The translations under genes and the position numbers were made by a program. The notes under the pieces are model-generated. The model ran no database searches. It saw nothing but the letters and a program-made list of their open reading frames with translations, and was not told the DNA's origin. Shown piece by piece: positions 55,141-63,128 of a stretch of DNA of 64,000 bases. Position 1 is the first letter of the stretch, and every line of letters starts with the position of its first letter. Source of the DNA: Rhizobium binae (GTDB lineage: Bacteria > Pseudomonadota > Alphaproteobacteria > Rhizobiales > Rhizobiaceae); contig NZ_CP071607.1 in the NCBI RefSeq assembly GCF_017357225.1, forward strand, positions 1 to 64,000. Reading direction: 5' to 3'.

Positions 55141-55878
55141 ATGCTCATAACCCGTTCAGAATGGATGCCCGCCATCCGCGAAATCGATGAAACGACCGCT
55201 ATTTGCGCGATAGGTGACGTTCATGGATGCGCCGATCTGCTGAAAGAGATGCATGCCGCTATTGCGCGGGAATTTGACCTCATCTCTCCGGGCGCTGCTT
55301 ATTGCATCCATCTTGGCGATCTGATCGACCGTGGCCCGGAAAGCGTGCGGGCGCTGACCTTGGCGATGCAGGGCATTTCCGGCGCGACCAACTGCACTCT
55401 GATCGGAAATCATGAGCATCGATTGCTTCAGTTGCTTCGCGCGCCTGACGTCAAGATGATGGAGCGATGGCTGACGCACGGCGGTACCGAATTCTTCGAG
55501 GAACTCGGCGTTGACCCCCGCGACGGATGGGAAGACCGGGTGTCCGAGCTTCTAGGACGCCATACAATTGAATGGCTGCATTCGCTGCCTTTCAAGCTGC
55601 AGCTCGGAAACCTGCTCTTCGTCCATGCGGGCATAGACGTCGAGGTTCCGATCGATCGCCAGACGGCGGAAACCCTTGCGTGGATTCGCGAGCCGTGGCT
55701 GTCTTCGGCGGGGCCTTATGAAAATGGGCTGGCCGTCATCCATGGTCACACACCCATCGCCGATGTCGTTCTCAGCAACCAGCACAGGATCAACCTGGAT
55801 ACCGGAGCTTGCGAAACAGGTGTTTTGAGCGCGCTTCTGATCCATGGTCGTCGGATGAAGCTTTTTCAGACCGGTTGA
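55141..55878 (+). CDS. Calcineurin-like metallophosphatase (PrpA/ApaH type)
   Basis: The 245-residue protein carries the phosphoprotein-phosphatase metal motifs GDVHG (about residues 28-32), GDLIDRG (about 59-65) and GNHEH (about 90-94), with later His residues in VHAGID and IHGHTP. Relatives dephosphorylate Ser/Thr proteins or hydrolyse diadenosine tetraphosphate; the two cannot be separated here. It stands alone, convergent with the cyclic-nucleotide-binding gene. Confidence 0.9.
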   Translation: MLITRSEWMPAIREIDETTAICAIGDVHGCADLLKEMHAAIAREFDLISPGAAYCIHLGDLIDRGPESVRALTLAMQGISGATNCTLIGNHEHRLLQLLRAPDVKMMERWLTHGGTEFFEELGVDPRDGWEDRVSELLGRHTIEWLHSLPFKLQLGNLLFVHAGIDVEVPIDRQTAETLAWIREPWLSSAGPYENGLAVIHGHTPIADVVLSNQHRINLDTGACETGVLSALLIHGRRMKLFQTG

Positions 55879-55963
55879 AACGCCCGCAAAATCCTCCGGA
55901 CTGCATGATGTTTACCCCGTTCGGTGTTCGTGTGTTCTGTGGAGCGATTGTGGTTCGGCGACT

Positions 55964-56431
55964 TTACTGCACCATCTGCGGCTGCTTCGCCGCCCGCGCC
56001 GCAGTCAGTTCCGCGGTGGTGTGGTTCAGGCGGTCGGCGAGCACGCGCATGATTTCGACGGCCATTTCGGGGAAGTCGCTGAGCAGCTTCAGGAAGTGTT
56101 CCTTGCTGATGCGCAGCACTTCGAGAGGCGAGGTGGCGCGCACCGTTGCCGTGCGCGAGACGTCGCAGAGGATGGCGATTTCGCCGACGATGGAATTGAG
56201 CTCGACGTCGGCGACCTTGATCTCGCCGGCCGGCGAAGAGACGACGATATCGGCGGTGCCGGAGAGAATGACATAGGCGGCGTCGCCGACATCGCCCTGA
56301 TGGAAGAGATCTTGTCCGGCCTTGTAGGTCATGCGGTCGGAGGTGAAGGCCAAAAGCTTGAGTTTTGCCGGCGCAATCCTCGAAAAGATCGGCACCCGTC
56401 GCAGCATTTCGACTTCGTCTCTCAACAGCAT
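55964..56431 (-). CDS. Stand-alone cyclic-nucleotide-binding domain protein
   Basis: The 155-residue protein is a single cNMP-binding domain (DLFHQGDVGDAAYVILSG; NSIVGEIAILCDVSRTATVRA, the phosphate-binding cassette region) with no DNA-binding HTH after it. It lies 98 bases downstream of the degenerate ABC gene on the same strand and is probably the last gene of that operon. Such domains can act as regulatory subunits; a partner is not shown. Confidence 0.86.
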   Translation of the reverse strand: MLLRDEVEMLRRVPIFSRIAPAKLKLLAFTSDRMTYKAGQDLFHQGDVGDAAYVILSGTADIVVSSPAGEIKVADVELNSIVGEIAILCDVSRTATVRATSPLEVLRISKEHFLKLLSDFPEMAVEIMRVLADRLNHTTAELTAARAAKQPQMVQ

Positions 56432-56486
56432 GAGCGTTTCAATCCCCTGGCGCAGGGTTCTTCGAACCGGACGCCTTAAATTCCCG

Positions 56487-56506
56487 GGCGTTCCGCCGGG
56501 AACGCC
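56487..56506. other. Intercistronic hairpin between ABC and cNMP-binding genes
   Basis: GGCGTTCC (56487-56494) pairs perfectly with GGAACGCC (56499-56506) around a 4-base loop. There is no T run. It could damp or protect the message between the two genes. Confidence 0.5.
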
Positions 56507-56529
56507 TCCATCGCCGCTCCCATAGAATA

Positions 56530-59244
56530 TTACGATAACAGTTCCTTGAACATACCGTTTTTCTCGGAAAGTTCCGGATAGTTCCCGGCCTCGGCCAGGC
56601 CGCCGCGGTCGAAGAGCAGGATCCGGTCGAACATCTCGGCGAGCCGCGCATTGGAAAGCACCCAGATGATCGCCGGCCGTTTGCCTTCCTTATGCAGGTC
56701 TTCGATGATGTTGCGGGTGATCTGGTCCTGGACGCGCTGATCGAGCGCCGACAGCGGCCGATTAAAGATGAAATAGTCCGAACGCTTCAGGAGTGCGCGG
56801 GCAAGGCTCAGCTTCTGCCGCTGCACCATGGTCAGCCGCTTGCCGCCCGAGCCGACGTCGAATTCGAGGCCGATCGACAGCACGTCGTCATATAGGTCGA
56901 GCGAGTCGAAGAGCTCGCCCATGACGGAGCGGATGCGGTCGGAGGCATCGGCCTGCTGATAGGCGATGCGGCCGAACAGAACATTGTCCATCAGGCTTGC
57001 TGACGGCGTAAAACGCTCGGCGTCGTAACGCTCGATCAGCTCGGCGAGATCATCCGGAATATGTGCGTGGAACTGCTTGCGGGCGCCGACGATCTTGTCC
57101 ATCAGTTCGTTGGTCAACAGGCCGAAGCGGTGGCGTGGTTCGATATAGGCGAAACTCAGCCGGATGATGGCGGAGCGTTCCTCTGGCGTGGCGTCCTCGA
57201 AGCGCCGGCTTTGCAGCTTTTGCAGCAGCGCCTGATAGGTCGGAATGTCGTCCGCCGTCATGAAGGTCAGCTGCTGGAAGAATGGATGGTCCGGCGGCAG
57301 GTCGTGGAAGAGTTCGACGGCGTTCTCGGCGATCTCGAGGCCCATGGCGTAGAGATCGGTGCTGAGGCCCGTCTCACGGAAGAGCTGCTGGAAATAAGGA
57401 TGCGCGGCCAGCCTGCGGTTGGTCATCAGCGGCCGCTTCATCGTGCCGAAGAGCAGGTTTTCGCCGACCGTCGCCTGGGCGTTGTAGGCGTCGAAATCGA
57501 AAGGGACGACGATCCCGTCGAGCCCCTCTTCGCGCAGCCGATCCCTGAGCGAGGCGCGCAAGGCCACGACATGGTTGCTGACCGCCACATGCACGTCGGT
57601 GTTGACGGTCGAGCGCAGCGCCAGATCGAGAATATCCTGCGAGATCAGCACGGCGTCGAGCACCGGCCGGATCGCTTTCAGAAGGTCTTCCGGCCCACTG
57701 GCGCCGGCCGCCTGGTAATCCACCCAGTCGCTGTTGAGGTCGAGGGTCGGGTTGCCGGCCTTCACCGCCTCGGCCGAATGCCATTTATATTCGAGCGCTT
57801 CCTTTTCGTTGTAGACGGCATCGGTCATCGGCGCATGCTTGAGGCCGTAGAGCAGATTGCTGGCGAGTGTGCCATGGAAGAAGAAGGTGTCGGCCGAGGC
57901 ATAGGAGATGCGCCGGCCGGTGATCGATTCCGGCAGGTCCAGCAGGTCGCGCCCGTCGATGGTAATGCGGCCGGAATCCGGCCAGATCATCCGGCCGAGC
58001 GCTTCGGCGAAGGCTTCCGCACCGCTGCCGTTCGGGCCGACGATCGCCACCGTCTCGTTCGGCTTGATTTCAACCGAGACGTGGTCGACGAGGCGGGCGC
58101 CGCTGTCGTCGGAAAGCGTCAGATTGGTGACGACGAGCGCGCTCGTCAACGCGCCGACGGGAGCGGTGGCCAGTTCCTGAATGCGGCTGTCGATCAGCGG
58201 CTCGACGTTGAACTGTTCGTAGACCTGCTGGTACTTCACCTGCACATCCTGGCGCATCTGGTCCCAGTCGATCAGTTCCTTCAGCGGCCCGGGCAGGTCC
58301 TTGTAGGCCGAGATGACGGCGACGAGCTGGCCGATGTCGAGCCGGCCCTGCAGCGCCAGATAGCCGCCGATCGCGTAGAACAGGAAAGGCGTGACCTGGG
58401 CGAGGAAGTTGTTGATGAACTTCACCAGGAATTTCCACTGGTAAAGGTCGTAGCGGATCGAGAAGATGCGGCCGAGCCTCGAGGCGATGTCGGCGCGTTC
58501 GAGGTTGGAGGTGTCGTTGCCGTGGATCGTGCCGATGCCGTCGACGATTTCGCCGACGCGGCCGGACAGCTCGCGCGCCGTCAGCTGCCGCTGGCGGCCG
58601 AGGTCCAGGAGGCGTTTCCTCATGCGGGGAATGACCACCGCCTGGACGCCGACGATGCCGGCGGCGATCATGCCGAGCCAGAAATTCTGCACGATGATGA
58701 AGGCGAGCGCGGTGATCGCCTGACCGCCGAGCAGGGCGGGCGAGACGAAGGCATCGCCGGTGAAGCCGCCCATCGGCTCCACCTCGTCCTTGATCATGGT
58801 GGCGATCTCGGCCGATTTCACCCGCTTGAAATGCGCAGGCGGAAACCGCAGCACCCGGTCGATGAGCTCGAAGCGGATGCGCCGCAGCATGCGTTCGCCG
58901 AGCCGGCCCTTATAGGTGTTGATGTAGAATTTAAAGAGGCCGTTCAGCACCACCAGCGCCAGGAACACCAGGCTGAGCGCCATCAGCATCTGGAAGCGGT
59001 TGAGCTGCACGCCCTGGAAGAATTCGACATGGCCGATCAGCGGAATATTGTAGGCGACGTGCATGAAAGTCTGGGTTGCGCCGGGACCTTCGAAGCCGTC
59101 GCCCTGGATCGGTCCGTTGACGATCTGCTTCGGCAGGTCGAAGGACAGGAAGTAGGGCACCATCGAGGCGGCGACGACAGCCAGGATCCACAGCTGCTGC
59201 AGCCGCGTGTTCTTCCAGATGTAGCGGGCGAGGCTTTTTTCCAT
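56530..59244 (-). CDS. ABC-exporter-like protein with degenerate ATPase motifs and a repeated Q-loop segment (904 aa)
   Basis: Residues 1-340 are a membrane domain of the exporter type. The ATPase domain starts near 370 but is unusual. Walker A is GPNGSGA (403-409), with Ala for the essential Lys. The signature is LTMVQ (804-808) instead of LSGGQ. Walker B ends FNRP (827-830) instead of LDEP, while the D-loop SALD is kept. The H-loop His appears to be missing (LSNARL). About 390 residues separate Walker A from the signature, where about 100 is usual. In that span a motif like that after the Q-loop recurs: ASNLLYG (461-467), GENLLFG (594-600) and MDNVLFG (752-758). Upstream are three glycosyltransferase genes and downstream a cNMP-binding gene. 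ATP-driven transport looks unlikely by the normal mechanism. Confidence 0.85.
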   Translation of the reverse strand: MEKSLARYIWKNTRLQQLWILAVVAASMVPYFLSFDLPKQIVNGPIQGDGFEGPGATQTFMHVAYNIPLIGHVEFFQGVQLNRFQMLMALSLVFLALVVLNGLFKFYINTYKGRLGERMLRRIRFELIDRVLRFPPAHFKRVKSAEIATMIKDEVEPMGGFTGDAFVSPALLGGQAITALAFIIVQNFWLGMIAAGIVGVQAVVIPRMRKRLLDLGRQRQLTARELSGRVGEIVDGIGTIHGNDTSNLERADIASRLGRIFSIRYDLYQWKFLVKFINNFLAQVTPFLFYAIGGYLALQGRLDIGQLVAVISAYKDLPGPLKELIDWDQMRQDVQVKYQQVYEQFNVEPLIDSRIQELATAPVGALTSALVVTNLTLSDDSGARLVDHVSVEIKPNETVAIVGPNGSGAEAFAEALGRMIWPDSGRITIDGRDLLDLPESITGRRISYASADTFFFHGTLASNLLYGLKHAPMTDAVYNEKEALEYKWHSAEAVKAGNPTLDLNSDWVDYQAAGASGPEDLLKAIRPVLDAVLISQDILDLALRSTVNTDVHVAVSNHVVALRASLRDRLREEGLDGIVVPFDFDAYNAQATVGENLLFGTMKRPLMTNRRLAAHPYFQQLFRETGLSTDLYAMGLEIAENAVELFHDLPPDHPFFQQLTFMTADDIPTYQALLQKLQSRRFEDATPEERSAIIRLSFAYIEPRHRFGLLTNELMDKIVGARKQFHAHIPDDLAELIERYDAERFTPSASLMDNVLFGRIAYQQADASDRIRSVMGELFDSLDLYDDVLSIGLEFDVGSGGKRLTMVQRQKLSLARALLKRSDYFIFNRPLSALDQRVQDQITRNIIEDLHKEGKRPAIIWVLSNARLAEMFDRILLFDRGGLAEAGNYPELSEKNGMFKELLS

Positions 59245-59409
59245 GGCTAACCGTCAGCTTGCTGGGAAATTCCGGAGGCGCGATCCGGGCGTCGGAACGG
59301 GAGAAATCCTTGAGAACGAACCATGCAGCCGGACCGCCGATATCGCAATGAAAACAAGGCGGAGCGACGGGCTGTAGACAGGCCGATTCTCGCCGGAACT
59401 TTGCTTATA

Positions 59410-60570
59410 TCACAGGATTTTTGAATTAGGCGAGCGATTCGCAATCATCGAGCGAATGATGCCGGCGGTTTTCACCGCCCCCTCGAGATCGAGCGAGACC
59501 GGCCCGCGCCGGGAAGCTGCGAGTGCCTTTTCGACCGCCTCTTTCACATGCGCCGGCGTCAGCCCCTGTTCCGGCAGAATGTCGGCAAGATCAAGCGCCT
59601 GCAGCCGTTCGGCGCGCACCGTCTGCTCTGTCTCGCCGCCGGCGACGAAGGGGATGAGAATCGCTCGGCATTGACTGCGCATGAGGTCGCCGACCGTGTT
59701 GTAGCCGGCCTGCGAGATCGAGACTTTGGCACCGCGCAGCAGCGAGGGAAAATCCTTGCGGAAGCGCACCAGCGTCACGTTTGCGGCGGCGTCCTGCGAC
59801 AGCGCGGTGAAATCGGCCTCCGGCAGGTTTGGCCCGGCGATCAGCAGCCAGCGAAGCTTGGTGGGCATGAGCGCCGCCGCCTCTTTCGCCGCGCCGATCA
59901 GTTCGGCGCCGACGGCGCCGCCGCCCGCCGAGGCGATGATATCGAATGTTTCGGCCGGTTCGGGTGCCGGCGGCAGAGTGACGAGGCCGGTATAACGCAC
60001 CCTGTCGGCAATCTCTGCCGTCAGCGGGAAGGTATCCTCGAGCTTGACGAAGGCGGGATCGCCGTGGACGAGCACGGCGTCGAAATGATCCCTGACCAGG
60101 GCTGCGGTTTCAGCGTCGCGGCCGGGCTTGCGGTTTTCCTGCAGGATGTCGCGGACCGAGCTCAGGAGTTTCGGCCGCGGCTCGGCCCTTTCGATCGCCG
60201 CGAGCAACGGCAGCAGTTCGAAGCGCATCTGCCGGCGGCCGAAGGGGAAGGCTTCGATGATGACGACATCGGGCCTTGCGGCATGAAAGGCTTCGAGCAG
60301 CAGCTCGCGGCGGGCATGGAGGAAATCCTCGCCGGCGGGGCGGCCTTCGGCATCGGCGAGGCCGGAAAAGCCGGCATTGCTGGCGACGACCGCCGGCAGC
60401 GCCACGGTCTTGACGCCCTCGCCGGGAAAGCCAGGCACCGGCAGGCCGCCAGTCACCACGGTGACGTCGAAACCGTCCTTGACGAGGGCATTGGCGATGC
60501 GGCTGGCGCGGGCGATGTGGCCGATGCCGAGCAGGTGCTGGACGTAGAAGAAGATGCGCGGTGCCGTCAT
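59410..60570 (-). CDS. MurG-like glycosyltransferase (GT-B fold), downstream gene of a three-gene set
   Basis: The 386-residue protein begins RIFFYVQHLLGIGHIARASR (about 5-24), the GxGH loop of MurG-like GT-B enzymes, and has a C-terminal nucleotide-sugar half with SQAGYNTVGDLM and FVAGGETEQTVRAERL. The start at 60570 overlaps the preceding gene's stop by 4 bases; an in-frame ATG lies 5 codons upstream. No membrane span is seen, so it acts at the cytoplasmic face. Sugar donor and acceptor unknown. Confidence 0.87.
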   Translation of the reverse strand: MTAPRIFFYVQHLLGIGHIARASRIANALVKDGFDVTVVTGGLPVPGFPGEGVKTVALPAVVASNAGFSGLADAEGRPAGEDFLHARRELLLEAFHAARPDVVIIEAFPFGRRQMRFELLPLLAAIERAEPRPKLLSSVRDILQENRKPGRDAETAALVRDHFDAVLVHGDPAFVKLEDTFPLTAEIADRVRYTGLVTLPPAPEPAETFDIIASAGGGAVGAELIGAAKEAAALMPTKLRWLLIAGPNLPEADFTALSQDAAANVTLVRFRKDFPSLLRGAKVSISQAGYNTVGDLMRSQCRAILIPFVAGGETEQTVRAERLQALDLADILPEQGLTPAHVKEAVEKALAASRRGPVSLDLEGAVKTAGIIRSMIANRSPNSKIL

Positions 60571-61814
60571 GACGCCTTCTGCCATTCGGCCTCGAACAGA
60601 CCGCTGAGCTGTCGGATGCTAGAATGATGGTCGAATTCTTCGCGCACCCGCCTTTCGGCGGCATCGCCGAGACGCTTGCGCAGCGCCGGGTCGCGGATCG
60701 CCGCCGTCAGCGCCTTCGCCAGCAGCGCCGGATCTTCCGGCGGCACGACGAGGCCGTTTTCGCCGTCCCTCAACAGTTCCGGCACGCCTGACACGTCGGT
60801 CGAAACGCAGACGAGCCGCTGGCTCGAGGCTTCGACAAGCACGTTCGGCAGGCCGTCGCGGTCGCCGTTGGCGGCGATCCGGCAGGCCAGCGCAAAGAGG
60901 TCGGCGCGGCGGTAATGATCGAGCACATCTTCCTGCGCCATCGCGCCCTTCCAGGCGATGCGGCCGGAGAGGCCGAGCTCGCTGGCGAGCGTCTTCAGCT
61001 TCGCCAGCGCCTCGCCGCCGCCGACATGATCCATGCGCCAGTGCAGGTCGGCGGGTAGCAGGGCGAGTGCGCGCAGCAGCACGTCGTAACCCTTCTTCTC
61101 GACGGCGCGGCCGACGCTCAGGATGAGGGCTGGATCGTCCGGGTCATCGCCGGTCCGCTGCGAACGCTCGCCGGCAAAGTGGCCGAAGCGGGCGAGATCG
61201 AGACCGTGGTAACTCAAATGCACCGCATCCTTGCGCGATGTCAGCGTGCGCATGTGCTCGTAGCCCGTCCGAGTACAGGTGACGGTCCAGCGGGCGCTCT
61301 TCAGTTTTTCGGTGAGCTCCCAGTCCGGCGACGTCCATATGTCCTTGGCATGCGCCGAACAACTCCAGGGGATGCCCGTCAGCATGCTCGCATATTCCGT
61401 CACCGAAGCCGGCGTATGGATGAAATGGGCATGCAGCCACTCGCCGTGATCCGGCCATTCGCGTCCCAGTACCAGCGCCTGGCCGAGACGGCGAAAGCGG
61501 TTGCGGGAGAGGTCGCGCGTGAGGTCGGCGAGGAAGCGTTTGAGCAGCGCCTTGAAACCGGGTCTGGAGAAGCCGGCGATGAGGCCCTTCACGACCCGGA
61601 TCGGCTCCTCGTGCAGATATTCCGGCAGGTAGACGACGCGCGCCTTGATCTCGTCATGCACGGGATGGCGCTTCTTGTCGGTCGGCCGGCGCATCGAAAT
61701 CAGCGTCAGGTCGAAACCGGCCTTTTCGAGGCCGAGCAATTCCTGGGCGATGAAGGTTTCCGAAAGGCGGGGATAGCCTTTCAGCACGACGAGGATCTTG
61801 CGGCGTGGCGGCAA
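60567..61814 (-). CDS. GT4-family glycosyltransferase
   Basis: The 415-residue protein has the GT-B halves of family 4: YPRLSETFIAQELLGLEKAG at the start, then ILSVGRAVEKKGYDVLLRAL (about 229-248) and the acidic motif RDGLPNVLVEASSQRL with the GVPELL turn. It is coupled to the MurG-like gene after it and lies 9 bases after the one before it, so the three form one operon. Confidence 0.9.
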   Translation of the reverse strand: MPPRRKILVVLKGYPRLSETFIAQELLGLEKAGFDLTLISMRRPTDKKRHPVHDEIKARVVYLPEYLHEEPIRVVKGLIAGFSRPGFKALLKRFLADLTRDLSRNRFRRLGQALVLGREWPDHGEWLHAHFIHTPASVTEYASMLTGIPWSCSAHAKDIWTSPDWELTEKLKSARWTVTCTRTGYEHMRTLTSRKDAVHLSYHGLDLARFGHFAGERSQRTGDDPDDPALILSVGRAVEKKGYDVLLRALALLPADLHWRMDHVGGGEALAKLKTLASELGLSGRIAWKGAMAQEDVLDHYRRADLFALACRIAANGDRDGLPNVLVEASSQRLVCVSTDVSGVPELLRDGENGLVVPPEDPALLAKALTAAIRDPALRKRLGDAAERRVREEFDHHSSIRQLSGLFEAEWQKAS

Positions 61815-61823
61815 GGCTGTGCC

Positions 61824-63032
61824 CTATTCTGCGCCGACGAGGGAAAGGTGGCTGGCGCGGCCGTCGATCCATCGGCCGACGGTCTGCGAAATGTGGTCCA
61901 GCCCTTCGAGATGCATATTGCTGCCGCTCTTCGATGGTGGCAGGCGGGAGGGCAGCCGTTTCAACGCCTCGGCCATCACAGTCGGATCGGCGGATTGTTC
62001 CGGCAGCAGCATATCGACGAGGCCGAGTTCGCTGGCGCGCTTGGCGCGCAGCAGCTGTTCCTCGCGCGGCTTGACGCGCGGCACGATGAGGGCCGGCTTG
62101 TCGAAGGAGAGAATTTCGCAATAGGTGTTGTAGCCGCCCATGGCGACCACGCCGGTGGCGCCGTCGATCAGCTCTTCCATGTGATTGTCGAACTCGATTA
62201 CCTCGATATAGGGAATGGCTTCGCCCTTCTGCACCAGCTTGGTGCGCTCGGCCGCCGGCATATAGGGTCCGAGCACGACGAGCGCCTTCTGCGTCAGCGT
62301 CGGATCGGCCTCATAGGCATTCAGCACGTCGTGGACGAGATCGGAGCCGTCGCCGCCGCCGCCAGTCGTGACCAGCAGGTAATTGTCCTTGCGGGCGTTG
62401 ATCGAGGTCTTGCCCTTGGAGACGCTGCGCTGCAGGAAGCCGACGAAATCCATCTTCCGGCGCAGGCTGGCCGGCACGTCGAGACCGATCAGCGGGTCGT
62501 AGAAATCGGGCGGGCCGTAGACCCAGACGCTGTCGTAATATTGGTCGATCTTCTGCATGATGCCGTTCCTCTTCCACTCGGCGTCGAGCAGATGCGGCGC
62601 ATCCATGATCTCGCGCAAGCCGAGCACCAGCACGGTGCCGCGGGCCTTGAGATAGGCGAGCGTATCTTCGACCTCGCCCTTCAATCCCATCGGCTCCTTG
62701 TCGACGATGAAGATATCGGGCTGGAAGGTCTCGGCCGTGTGGCGGATGCTCGATTCGCGCATCTTCAGCGTCTCGTGCAGGTCGATGTGGCTGGCGAGCG
62801 ACGTATATTCGCCGTTGCGGAGCTTGATGACGCTCGGGATCTTCACGAAGTCGACGCGGGCGCGGTAGTCGAAGGCGCCGGCGATCGTCGCACCGGAAAT
62901 GATCAGGATGTTGAGGCCGCGATAATCCTCGACCAGCGCATGGGCGATGGCGCGACAGCGGCGCAGGTGGCCGAGGCCGAAGGTGTCGTGGCTGTACATG
63001 AGGATGCGTGCATCTTCGAGACGTCTGGCCAT
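61824..63032 (-). CDS. MurG-like glycosyltransferase, first gene of the glycosyltransferase operon
   Basis: The 402-residue protein starts at MARRLEDARILMYS (63032) after GGAGGG; an ATG 12 codons earlier is less likely. It has TFGLGHLRRCRAIAHALV (about 17-34) and a C-terminal half with VVAMGGYNTYCEIL and LIVPRVKPREEQLLRA, as in MurG/DUF1205-type transferases. It is distantly similar to the protein at 59410-60570, which suggests an old duplication within the operon. Confidence 0.87.
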   Translation of the reverse strand: MARRLEDARILMYSHDTFGLGHLRRCRAIAHALVEDYRGLNILIISGATIAGAFDYRARVDFVKIPSVIKLRNGEYTSLASHIDLHETLKMRESSIRHTAETFQPDIFIVDKEPMGLKGEVEDTLAYLKARGTVLVLGLREIMDAPHLLDAEWKRNGIMQKIDQYYDSVWVYGPPDFYDPLIGLDVPASLRRKMDFVGFLQRSVSKGKTSINARKDNYLLVTTGGGGDGSDLVHDVLNAYEADPTLTQKALVVLGPYMPAAERTKLVQKGEAIPYIEVIEFDNHMEELIDGATGVVAMGGYNTYCEILSFDKPALIVPRVKPREEQLLRAKRASELGLVDMLLPEQSADPTVMAEALKRLPSRLPPSKSGSNMHLEGLDHISQTVGRWIDGRASHLSLVGAE

Positions 63033-63098
63033 GGGGGTTCCCTCCGGGGTGAAGAACATATTTAGCACCCCCGCCGTCCGGAGGCCATGAGGCGGGAG

Positions 63099-63116
63099 CG
63101 GCGCGTTAAGGCGCCG
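63099..63116. other. Short hairpin between operons
   Basis: CGGCGC (63099-63104) pairs with GCGCCG (63111-63116) around six bases, after the leftward permease gene. There is no T run on the minus strand, so a role in termination is uncertain. Confidence 0.35.
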
Positions 63117-63128
63117 CCGGCTTTTCTG

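Noticed and set aside
57061..59250. A 729-codon open frame on the plus strand opposite the ABC-like gene
   Set aside because: It is a GC-rich antisense shadow: composition dominated by Arg, Asp, Gly and Val, no domain, no ribosome site, fully within a well-supported gene.
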